A DNA stretch of 6,693 nucleotides. Source: Actinomycetota bacterium. GTDB lineage: Bacteria; Actinomycetota; Acidimicrobiia; Spongiisociales; ZC4RG35. Below the pieces are notes generated by a model that ran no database searches, was not told the DNA's origin, and saw nothing but the letters and a program-made list of their open reading frames with translations. The translations under genes and the position numbers were made by a program. Position 1 is the stretch's first letter. Every line of letters starts with the position of its first letter. Of this stretch, positions 1 to 4,770 are shown piece after piece. Location of the stretch: positions 1 to 6,693 of the forward strand of contig QGUS01000094.1 of NCBI GenBank assembly GCA_003242515.1, in the 5' to 3' direction.

Positions 1-71
1 TTTTTTTTTAAACATAAGACTGCATACGGGATTTAGTGCCGGTTCGTTGGGTCCGAGAATTGTAAAAAGGG
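1..71. other. AT-rich left-edge sequence of unknown origin
   Basis: This stretch opens with nine consecutive T residues and has only 28 G+C in 71 bases by my count, against roughly two-thirds G+C in the rest of the window. It contains no recognisable gene, and the frame of the downstream GGT fragment hits a TAA stop at 63-65. Coding similarity to gamma-glutamyltranspeptidase begins abruptly at about base 72. The stretch may be a contig-end or chimeric assembly artefact, or the edge of an inserted element that disrupted the GGT gene. Nothing in it identifies the source. Confidence 0.6.
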
Positions 72-74
72 CAG

Positions 75-359
75 GTGGCCGCCCGGATCATCGGGTGCGG
101 GATCGACCCGGCGGAGGCCCAGGCTATGCCACGGTGGTCCACGGACGACTTCGGCCCGGGCACCGGCTCGACCATCAAGGTCGAGCCGGACACGCCCGCT
201 GCCGTCGTCGAGGACCTGCGGCGGCGCGGCCACGACATCACGGTTGTCGACGGGCCGCAGGGTGGCTGGGGGCCGATGTCGGTGATCGGCCTCGACGGCG
301 ACGGTCGGGTGGCCGCGGCCGACCCGAGGGTCGACACGACCGAGGCGATCGTCTTCTGA
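75..359 (+). CDS. Gamma-glutamyltranspeptidase, C-terminal fragment
   Basis: The 94-residue product matches the end of the small (catalytic) subunit of gamma-glutamyltranspeptidase, an N-terminal nucleophile hydrolase that cleaves or transfers the gamma-glutamyl group of glutathione and related peptides, usually outside the cytoplasmic membrane. Visible family features are the stretch GIDPAEAQAMPRW at about residues 9-21 (family form G-DPQ-A--APRW), a PAAVVEDLRRRGHDI segment near residue 41, and the terminal GRVAAADPRVDTTEAIVF pattern (family form G---AASDPR-DG-A). The catalytic threonine and the whole large subunit lie upstream and are missing. The GTG at 75 is only the first possible start: the preceding codon at 72-74 (Gln) also fits the family, and an in-frame TAA follows just upstream at 63-65. 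The fragment is therefore broken or cut at a contig edge and would be non-functional as seen. Its TGA abuts the stop of the convergent oxidoreductase. Family assignment is fairly sure; native start is not visible. Confidence 0.75.
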   Translation: MAARIIGCGIDPAEAQAMPRWSTDDFGPGTGSTIKVEPDTPAAVVEDLRRRGHDITVVDGPQGGWGPMSVIGLDGDGRVAAADPRVDTTEAIVF

Positions 360-1376
360 TCAGTCGGCCAGGTCGGCGATGACCTGGGCCTGGGCGTCGG
401 GGTCGTACTGCAGCACCCCGCCCAGCGTGTAGAAGCCGACCCGCTGGATGCGGTCGCCGTACCGCTCCTTGATCGCCTTCCCCACCTCGTCGATGGTGCC
501 GACGATCCCAACCTCGGCGACGATCTCGTCGGTGATCAGCTCCGCCATCTCGGCCCACTGACCGCGCTTGGACATGGCGTGGAGCTGCTCCCCGATGTCG
601 AACCCGCTCGCCTCCAGGACGCCGTGGTACGACGGGGTGGACGCGTAGAAGGCGATCTGCTGGCGGATCGGCGCCATCGCCTGCTCCACCTCCGCGTCGT
701 CGTGCCCGGTGGCGATGAACACGGTCGTCGCCCGGGTCACGTCGTCCAGCGTCCGGCCCGCCGACTCGGCGCCCTCCCGCATCGCCGGGAGCACGACCTG
801 GTCGAGGTACTTCACCGTGTGGAACGGGTGGACGTGGAAGCCGTCGCACACCTCGCCGGCCATCCGGCTCAACCCCGGACCGACACCGGCGATGTAGACG
901 GGGACGGTCGGCGTCGGGATCGGACCCGGATCGAAGAACGGGGTCATCAGCGAGAACTCGTAGAACTCCCCCTTGTATCGAAGGGGGGTGGAGTTCTGCC
1001 AGGCGTCCCAGATGGCCCGCAGGGCGAGGATGTAGTCACGGAGACGGGCCACCGGCCTGTCCCAGGGAGTGGAGAAGCGCCGGGTGATGTGCGCCTTCAC
1101 CTGCGTGCCGAGGCCGAGGAGGAACTTCCCGCCGGAGAGACGGGCGAGGTCCCACACCGTGTAGGCGAGGACCATCGGCGACCTGGGGAACGCGACCGCG
1201 ATGGCGGTGCCGAGGTCGAGGTCGGGCTCCTCCATGCCGGCGACCAGGAGCGGGAAGAACGGGTCGTACTGGGTCTCCGCCGTGAAGAAGCCGGAGTACC
1301 CGAGACGCTTCGCCTCCCTGGCAGCCTCGGCGGCGTGCTGCGGCGGCTTGCCCGCGAAATAGAAGTCGACTTTCAC
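360..1376 (-). CDS. LLM-class F420-dependent oxidoreductase (TIGR03617-like)
   Basis: This 338-residue protein belongs to the bacterial luciferase-like monooxygenase (TIM-barrel) superfamily, in the group that in actinobacteria generally uses coenzyme F420. It resembles the MSMEG_2256-type family (TIGR03617) in length and in several blocks: MKVDFYFAGK at the N terminus, TAETQYDPFFPL (residues 32-43), LGTAIAVAFPRSPMVLAYT (55-73), LSGGKFLLGLGTQVKAHITRRF (80-101), LMTPFFDPGP (143-152), AGEVCDGFHVHPF (173-185) and the IAFYASTPSY block (241-250). The substrate is unknown, and F420 use is inferred from family, since F420- and FMN-dependent members are hard to tell apart by eye. The open frame continues 105 codons upstream, but that part is the antisense of the divergent gene, so I chose the GTG at 1376, where family similarity begins. 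GGGAG lies only one base from it, too close for normal Shine-Dalgarno pairing. A GGTACCTT element sits 6 nt upstream of the GTG, suggesting a leaderless transcript. The gene is cytosolic and appears monocistronic. Confidence 0.88.
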   Translation of the reverse strand: MKVDFYFAGKPPQHAAEAAREAKRLGYSGFFTAETQYDPFFPLLVAGMEEPDLDLGTAIAVAFPRSPMVLAYTVWDLARLSGGKFLLGLGTQVKAHITRRFSTPWDRPVARLRDYILALRAIWDAWQNSTPLRYKGEFYEFSLMTPFFDPGPIPTPTVPVYIAGVGPGLSRMAGEVCDGFHVHPFHTVKYLDQVVLPAMREGAESAGRTLDDVTRATTVFIATGHDDAEVEQAMAPIRQQIAFYASTPSYHGVLEASGFDIGEQLHAMSKRGQWAEMAELITDEIVAEVGIVGTIDEVGKAIKERYGDRIQRVGFYTLGGVLQYDPDAQAQVIADLAD

Positions 1377-1382
1377 ACTCCC

Positions 1383-1390
1383 AAGGTACC
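1383..1390 (-). promoter_or_regulatory. Putative extended -10 (GGTACCTT) for the oxidoreductase
   Basis: On the minus strand the sequence reads GGTACCTT, then six bases (GGGAGT), then the GTG start at 1376. TACCTT fits the actinobacterial TANNNT -10 pattern, and the distance would place the transcript start at or next to the GTG, giving a leaderless mRNA. No convincing -35 is visible. The arrangement mirrors that of the divergent gene at 1466-1480. Confidence 0.45.
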
Positions 1391-1401
1391 AAGTGCCCCG
1401 T

Positions 1402-1467
1402 CCCCGTACCCGGCAGAGAGGCATTTCCCGGCACATCTCGACCGGGTACGAGATACGAGGTACGGGG
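1402..1467. promoter_or_regulatory. Inverted repeats in the divergent promoter region
   Basis: Two perfect 9-bp inverted repeats share the same left region. CGTACCCGG at 1405-1413 pairs with CCGGGTACG at 1442-1450, with a 28-bp spacer. CCCCGTACC at 1402-1410 pairs with GGTACGGGG at 1459-1467. The right arms fall inside the 7-bp tandem repeat (1444-1471). The geometry suits a regulator that binds both sides of the divergent intergenic region, or alternative hairpins. It could also be simple decay of duplicated GTACG units. No regulator gene is present in the window. Confidence 0.4.
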
Positions 1468-1471
1468 TACC
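1444..1471 (+). repeat. Four-unit 7-bp tandem repeat (RGRTACS)
   Basis: Four consecutive 7-mers are visible: GGGTACG, AGATACG, AGGTACG and GGGTACC. The last unit contains the first four bases of the putative -10 TACCCT of the downstream gene. Degenerate copies in the opposite orientation occur at about 1384-1411. Because the unit carries the TAC core, the array could have arisen by duplicating a promoter element, or it could be a multi-site operator. It lies directly upstream of the 1480 start. Confidence 0.6.
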
Positions 1472-1473
1472 CT
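1466..1473 (+). promoter_or_regulatory. Putative extended -10 (GGTACCCT) for the HhH protein-rlmN unit
   Basis: GGTACCCT is followed by exactly six bases (GTCGAC) and then the ATG at 1480. TACCCT fits TANNNT. The spacing predicts transcription beginning at or next to the A of the ATG, so a leaderless mRNA is likely. There is no Shine-Dalgarno sequence. No good -35 is visible; the 7-bp repeats occupy that position. Confidence 0.5.
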
Positions 1474-1479
1474 GTCGAC

Positions 1480-1797
1480 ATGAAGCGCCTGGCCAAGATC
1501 TTCGGGGCGATCGCCGGCATCGCGGCGGTGATCTGGGCGATGCGCGACCGTTTCATCTCCGTGGCCATCTCCCGGGAGCCCCAGCCCCCGTCGTTCCGGG
1601 TGCCCGCGCCCGCGGAGGAAGCCCCCGTCGACGTGATCGACGGCATCGGGCCGGTGTTCGCCAGGAGGCTCAGCGAGGCGGGGATCCCCACGGTGTCCCG
1701 GCTCGCCCAGGCCTCGCCCGACGCGGTGGCCGAGGCCGCCGGCGTCAGCGCCGCACGGGCCCGATCGTGGATCGAGCAGGCTTCCGGACGGGTCTGA
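1480..1797 (+). CDS. Membrane-anchored helix-hairpin-helix small protein
   Basis: The product is 105 residues. Residues 1-5 (MKRLA) are basic, and residues 6-21 (KIFGAIAGIAAVIWAM) form one hydrophobic segment, so the protein is probably anchored in the membrane with a short N terminus inside. A proline-rich linker (about 32-48) leads to a helix-hairpin-helix-type domain at about 50-101, with VIDGIGPVFARRLSEAGI, where GIGP is the hairpin, and a second set of helices ending in SAARARSWIEQA. Domains of this kind (HHH_5 or DUF4332-like) bind nucleic acid or mediate protein contacts; the role here is unknown. The ATG at 1480 is preferred because the protein starts with a sensible anchor there and a promoter-like element sits 6 nt upstream. 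The upstream open frame (to 1393) is the promoter region. Its TGA is followed at once by the TTG start of rlmN in the same reading frame, so the two are almost certainly co-transcribed and probably translationally coupled. Confidence 0.75.
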   Translation: MKRLAKIFGAIAGIAAVIWAMRDRFISVAISREPQPPSFRVPAPAEEAPVDVIDGIGPVFARRLSEAGIPTVSRLAQASPDAVAEAAGVSAARARSWIEQASGRV

Positions 1798-2853
1798 TTG
1801 CCCTACCTCCACGCACCCGAAGATCTCGCCGAGCTGGTCGGTGACGGGCCCGCCTACCGGGTGGCCCAGCTGCGCAGCTGGCTCTACGAGACCCCGGTCC
1901 TCCAAGCCGGGGACATGACCAACCTTCCCAAGGACCTGCGGGAGCGTCTCGAGCCGCTGTGGCCGTTCGAGGTCGAGACGGAGCAGACGGCCGACGGGGG
2001 CGCCACGAAGAAGTGGCTCTTCCGGGCGCCCGACGGGGCCGCCTTCGAAGCGGTCCTCATGGGATACCCCCGGCGGGTGACCCTGTGCATCTCCAGCCAG
2101 GCCGGATGCGCCCTCGGCTGCACCTTCTGCGCCACCGGGCAGTTCGGGTTCGAACGGCACCTGCAGGCCGGGGAGATCGTCGCCCAGGTCGCCTACGCCC
2201 GGGCCTACCTCCGCAAGCACGGGCTCCCGGGCAGCCCCACCCGCCTCACCAACGTGGTCTTCATGGGCATGGGCGAGCCGATGGCGAACTACGACCGGGT
2301 CCGTGAGGCCATCCGCCGGATGATCGAGGTGATGGGCATGTCCGCCCGGTCGATCACCGTCTCCACGGTCGGCGTGGTCCCGGGGATCCGCAGGCTCACC
2401 GAGGAGAAGTGGCCGGTGTCGCTCGCGGTCAGCCTCCACGCCGCCGACGACGAACTGCGCAGCCGCCTCGTCCCGATCAACAAGCGCTACCCGATCGACG
2501 AGCTGGTCGACGCCGCCCGGACCTACTTCGAGAGGAAGGGGCGCCGGGTCTCGATCGAGTGGACGATGATCGACGGCGTCAACGACACCGACGACCAGGC
2601 GTTCAAGCTCGCCGGTGTCGCCCACCACCTCAAGGCCCACGTCAACCTCATCGCCCTCAACCCCACCCCGCTCTCCACCGACCGCGCCTCGGCGGAGCCC
2701 CGGATCGAGTCGTTCGCCCGCCTCCTCCGGGAGCAAGGCGTCAACGTCACGGTCCGCGACACCCGAGGCAAGGACATCGACGCCGCCTGCGGCCAGCTCC
2801 GGATCAAGTCCACCCGCGGCAAGGGAATCGGCGCCCTGAGCACTGCCGGATAG
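1798..2853 (+). CDS. rlmN: 23S rRNA (adenine2503-C2)/tRNA (adenine37-C2) methyltransferase RlmN
   Basis: RlmN is a radical-SAM enzyme that methylates C2 of A2503 in 23S rRNA, near the peptidyl-transfer centre, and in some bacteria A37 of certain tRNAs. The 351-residue length is normal. The cluster motif is C104-ALG-C108-TF-C111, in SQAGCALGCTFCATGQFGF. Cys97 (TLCISS) and Cys331 (DAACGQL) match the two extra cysteines of the ping-pong mechanism, with Cys331 the one that becomes methylated. GMGEP at 157-161 is the SAM-binding turn, and VSLHA and NLIALNP blocks are also typical. The TTG at 1798 is the only start ahead of the conserved PAYRVAQLRSWLY segment, because a TGA stop lies immediately before it. 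GGACGGG upstream gives only weak ribosome-binding complementarity, so translation probably depends on ribosomes ending the helix-hairpin-helix gene. Function is secure; the exact start is less so. Confidence 0.95.
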   Translation: MPYLHAPEDLAELVGDGPAYRVAQLRSWLYETPVLQAGDMTNLPKDLRERLEPLWPFEVETEQTADGGATKKWLFRAPDGAAFEAVLMGYPRRVTLCISSQAGCALGCTFCATGQFGFERHLQAGEIVAQVAYARAYLRKHGLPGSPTRLTNVVFMGMGEPMANYDRVREAIRRMIEVMGMSARSITVSTVGVVPGIRRLTEEKWPVSLAVSLHAADDELRSRLVPINKRYPIDELVDAARTYFERKGRRVSIEWTMIDGVNDTDDQAFKLAGVAHHLKAHVNLIALNPTPLSTDRASAEPRIESFARLLREQGVNVTVRDTRGKDIDAACGQLRIKSTRGKGIGALSTAG

Positions 2854-2882
2854 GGCCGCACGCCTGCATCCCTGCTGGACAT

Positions 2883-2896
2883 CCGGGAAATCCCGG
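2883..2896. other. Small hairpin between rlmN and the LysM-M23 gene
   Basis: CCGGG (2883-2887) and CCCGG (2892-2896) form a 5-bp stem around AAAT. It lies 30 bp after the rlmN stop and overlaps the two Gs of the next putative -10 element. No T tract follows closely. It could be a weak terminator for the rlmN unit or an operator-like dyad. The remainder of the 93-bp gap (2854-2946) holds the promoter and ribosome binding site of the next gene. Confidence 0.3.
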
Positions 2897-2903
2897 GTAG
2901 GCT
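2896..2903 (+). promoter_or_regulatory. Putative extended -10 (GGTAGGCT) for the LysM-M23 gene
   Basis: TAGGCT at 2898-2903 fits TANNNT and is preceded by GG as at the other promoters here. A poor -35 candidate, CTGGAC at 2875-2880, lies 17 bp upstream. Transcription would begin near 2910, leaving a leader of roughly 37 nt that carries a normal Shine-Dalgarno sequence, unlike the leaderless-looking genes nearby. Confidence 0.4.
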
Positions 2904-2932
2904 CACTTTTCGCGGAGTGGAGTCAAGGGGCT

Positions 2933-2939
2933 GAAGGAG
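2933..2939 (+). promoter_or_regulatory. Shine-Dalgarno of the LysM-M23 gene
   Basis: GAAGGAG ends 7 nt before the ATG at 2947. It is the strongest ribosome binding site in the window and fixes this start. Confidence 0.8.
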
Positions 2940-2946
2940 TCACTTC

Positions 2947-4116
2947 ATGCCCGACCAGCGCATGCCCGAACATCGTTCACCGGGCCGCCGCGTCCGCGCA
3001 CTGGCCGCAGGCCTCACGCTGGTCCTGTTCACCACGGTCTTCTCCCTCGACTACACCGTCAAGCGTGGTGACACGCTGGGCAAGATCGCCAAGGACCACG
3101 GAGTCACGGTCAGCGAGCTGGCCCGCGTCAACAACATCAGCAACCCGAACCTGATCTACCCGGGCCAGGTGCTCATCATCCCCGGCACGGAGACCGAGCA
3201 GCCGGCTCAGGAGCAGCCGAAGGAGGTCGTCCACGTCGTCAAGTCCGGCGAGACCCTCGCCAAGATCGCGGCGATCTACAAGACGACGATCAACGCCATC
3301 GCCCAGGCCAACAAGATCAGCAACGTCAACCTGATCTATCCGGGCCAGAAGCTGGTGATCCCTGCCAGCGCACCGACGGGAGGCGGCACCACCGACTCGT
3401 CGAAGCGGACCGATCGGTACCACGTCGTCAAGCAGGGCGAGTCGCTGGCCAAGATCGCGTCGCTGTACCCCGGCGTCAGCGCCCAGCAGATCGCCAGGGT
3501 CAACGGGATCATCGACGGCGTCATCTACGCCGGCACCCGCCTGTTCCTCGACGGCCCGGTCTACGAGCCGAAGGGCGGCGGGGCGCAGGTGACCTATGTC
3601 GTGAAGTCCGGTGACCGTCTCGCCGACATCGCCAAGGCGCACAAGACGACGGTCGAGGCGATCGTGTCGCTCAACGGCATCACCAACCCGAACCTGATCC
3701 GGGTCGGCCAGAAGCTGATCATCTCCGGGTCCGCGTGGGTGTGTCCGCTGGAGAGCGCCTCGTTCTTCAACGACTGGGGCTTCCCCCGCAGCGGCGGGCG
3801 CTACCACGAGGGGAACGACCTTTTCGCCCCGAAGGGGACGCCGGTGCGTGCTCCCGTCTCCGGCACCGTCAAGCAGGTGGTGGGCTCGATCGGCGGCAAC
3901 CAGGTGAACCTGGTCGGCGACGACGGCGTGACCTACCTGGGCAGCCACCTCGACAAGTTCGGGAAGAGCGGCCGGGTGAACGCCGGCGACATCATCGGCT
4001 ACGTGGGCAACACCGGCAACGCCGCCGGCACCAGCCCGCACCTCCACTTCGGCATGTACCTGAATGGGGTGGTGATCAACCCCTACCCCGTCCTGGTCGA
4101 GAACGGCTGCCGGTAG
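2947..4116 (+). CDS. Four-LysM, M23 family peptidoglycan metallopeptidase
   Basis: The 389-residue protein is a cell-wall hydrolase or hydrolase-like regulator. Basic residues (about 10-17) precede a hydrophobic segment at 18-34, acting as a signal peptide or membrane anchor; no clear A-x-A cleavage site is visible. Four LysM domains, which bind peptidoglycan glycan chains, lie at about 35-79, 95-139, 158-202 and 216-260. Units 1, 2 and 4 share the (N/V)PNLI/NLI--GQ-L-I core; unit 3 is divergent (IIDGVIYAGTRLFL). The M23 domain (about 286-380) has all expected metal and catalytic residues: H287-EGN-D291, H334 (GSHLDKF) and H365-L-H367 (SPHLHFGMY), so it is probably an active endopeptidase that cuts peptide cross-links outside the cytoplasm, rather than an inactive activator. 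The cleaved bond cannot be read from sequence. LysM1 starts directly after the hydrophobic segment with no linker, which is unusual and would keep that domain close to the membrane if the segment is uncleaved. The gene has its own promoter and a strong terminator-like hairpin, so it appears monocistronic. Confidence 0.93.
   Translation: MPDQRMPEHRSPGRRVRALAAGLTLVLFTTVFSLDYTVKRGDTLGKIAKDHGVTVSELARVNNISNPNLIYPGQVLIIPGTETEQPAQEQPKEVVHVVKSGETLAKIAAIYKTTINAIAQANKISNVNLIYPGQKLVIPASAPTGGGTTDSSKRTDRYHVVKQGESLAKIASLYPGVSAQQIARVNGIIDGVIYAGTRLFLDGPVYEPKGGGAQVTYVVKSGDRLADIAKAHKTTVEAIVSLNGITNPNLIRVGQKLIISGSAWVCPLESASFFNDWGFPRSGGRYHEGNDLFAPKGTPVRAPVSGTVKQVVGSIGGNQVNLVGDDGVTYLGSHLDKFGKSGRVNAGDIIGYVGNTGNAAGTSPHLHFGMYLNGVVINPYPVLVENGCR
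3121..3711 (+). repeat. Diverged direct repeats encoding LysM C-terminal halves
   Basis: The 48-bp segments 3121-3168 and 3301-3348 match at 40 of 48 positions by my count, and a third related copy lies at about 3670-3711. They encode the conserved end of LysM units 1, 2 and 4. This is coding repetition from domain duplication, not a separate element, but it could promote recombination that changes LysM number. Confidence 0.7.
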
Positions 4117-4142
4117 TCCCCCATCGCAGAGCGACGGGGGAC
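4116..4142. terminator. Bidirectional hairpin terminator between convergent genes
   Basis: GTCCCCC (4116-4122) pairs with GGGGGAC (4136-4142). After one A-C mismatch, TCGC (4124-4127) pairs with GCGA (4131-4134) around an AGA loop. That gives 11 paired bases in a very GC-rich stem. It begins on the last base of the LysM-M23 stop codon and lies 25 bp beyond the stop of the opposing flavin reductase gene, so it could serve both. Neither side has a T tract, as is common for actinobacterial terminators. Confidence 0.65.
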
Positions 4143-4167
4143 GGGTCGCCGCCGGGGTCGAACCGGC

Positions 4168-4770
4168 CTACGGCCTGAGCAGGTCGAACCCGTCCCGCGT
4201 CGTGGCGTAACCCGCGCCGGCCAGACGGCCGATCGCGTCCAGCGCGGCATGGTCAACCCTCGTCCCGTCGAGGACGTCCTCCCGGACGTGGATGGCCACC
4301 ACCTCACCGAAGATCACGACCGGCGACTCGTCGCCCTCGAAGTCGACGGTGCTGTAGACCTTGCACTCGAGGTTCGCCGGGGCCTCCGCCACCATCGGGG
4401 CCCCGGTCTCGGTCCCGAACCAGGCGGTGAGCCCGCACTCCTCGAACTCGTCGACGTCCGGCGGAAAGCTCCTCGACGTGGCATTCATCGCCTCGACCAC
4501 TTCCGCGGAGACGATGTTCACGGAGAACTCCCCCGACTCGATGGCGTAGGCGGCCGAGTCCTTCAACTGACCGTTCCGCTTCCCCGCGGCGAACATCACC
4601 AGCGGCGGCTCGTCGGCGATCATGTTGAAGAACGAGTAGGGGGCGAGGTTCTTCACCCCGTCGGACCGCATCGTTCCGATCCAACCGATGGGACGGGGCA
4701 CGATCAGGCCTGAGAGCAGCTTGTAGGTGTCCCTGGCCTCGATCTCCGAGACCCGGAAGGCCTTCTTCAC
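4168..4770 (-). CDS. Flavin reductase-like (DIM6/NTAB family) FMN-binding protein
   Basis: The 200-residue protein has the flavin reductase-like split-barrel fold of the DIM6/NTAB family (PF01613-like). Members bind FMN and either supply reduced flavin to a partner oxygenase or have less defined redox roles. Visible family blocks are the N-terminal LLSGLIVPRPIGWIGT (18-33), NLAPYSFFNMIADEPPLVMF (41-60), where NLAPYSFFN is the flavin-binding segment, GEFSVNIVS (80-88) and a C-terminal HVREDVLDGTRVDHAALDAIGRLAG region (161-185) typical of the longer members. I chose the GTG at 4770 because similarity begins there and because GGAAGG (4783-4778) lies 7 nt upstream; the open frame extends further up only through the preceding gene. 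The start overlaps the DUF885 stop by four bases (GTGA), so the two genes form a translationally coupled operon. The luciferase-like oxidoreductase at 360-1376 is in the same window but in another transcription unit, so a reductase-oxygenase partnership is not supported. Physiological partner unknown. Confidence 0.87.
   Translation of the reverse strand: MKKAFRVSEIEARDTYKLLSGLIVPRPIGWIGTMRSDGVKNLAPYSFFNMIADEPPLVMFAAGKRNGQLKDSAAYAIESGEFSVNIVSAEVVEAMNATSRSFPPDVDEFEECGLTAWFGTETGAPMVAEAPANLECKVYSTVDFEGDESPVVIFGEVVAIHVREDVLDGTRVDHAALDAIGRLAGAGYATTRDGFDLLRP

Noticed and set aside
579..1844. A 421-codon plus-strand open frame across the oxidoreductase and the divergent promoter
   Set aside because: It crosses a divergent promoter region and two real genes in other frames, and has shadow-type composition.
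1036..2736. A 566-codon minus-strand open frame opposite rlmN and the HhH gene
   Set aside because: It is a GC-skew shadow: repetitive Arg/Gly/Asp/Val/Leu composition, no recognisable motif, and it runs antisense to rlmN, whose catalytic residues are all intact.
3121..3711. A CRISPR-like or mobile repeat array
   Set aside because: The repeats are in frame, encode LysM domain ends, are diverged, and have coding sequence rather than unique spacers between them.
4151..4167. A T-arm-like stem (GCCGG, 7-nt loop, CCGGC) suggesting a tRNA
   Set aside because: The loop (GGTCGAA) does not match the TTCRANY pattern, and no anticodon arm, D arm or acceptor stem can be drawn around it; upstream is the terminator hairpin.
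360..4770. A two-component flavin monooxygenase made of the luciferase-like protein and the flavin reductase
   Set aside because: The genes are about 2.8 kb apart in separate transcription units, and the luciferase-like protein resembles F420-dependent enzymes that do not need a flavin reductase partner.
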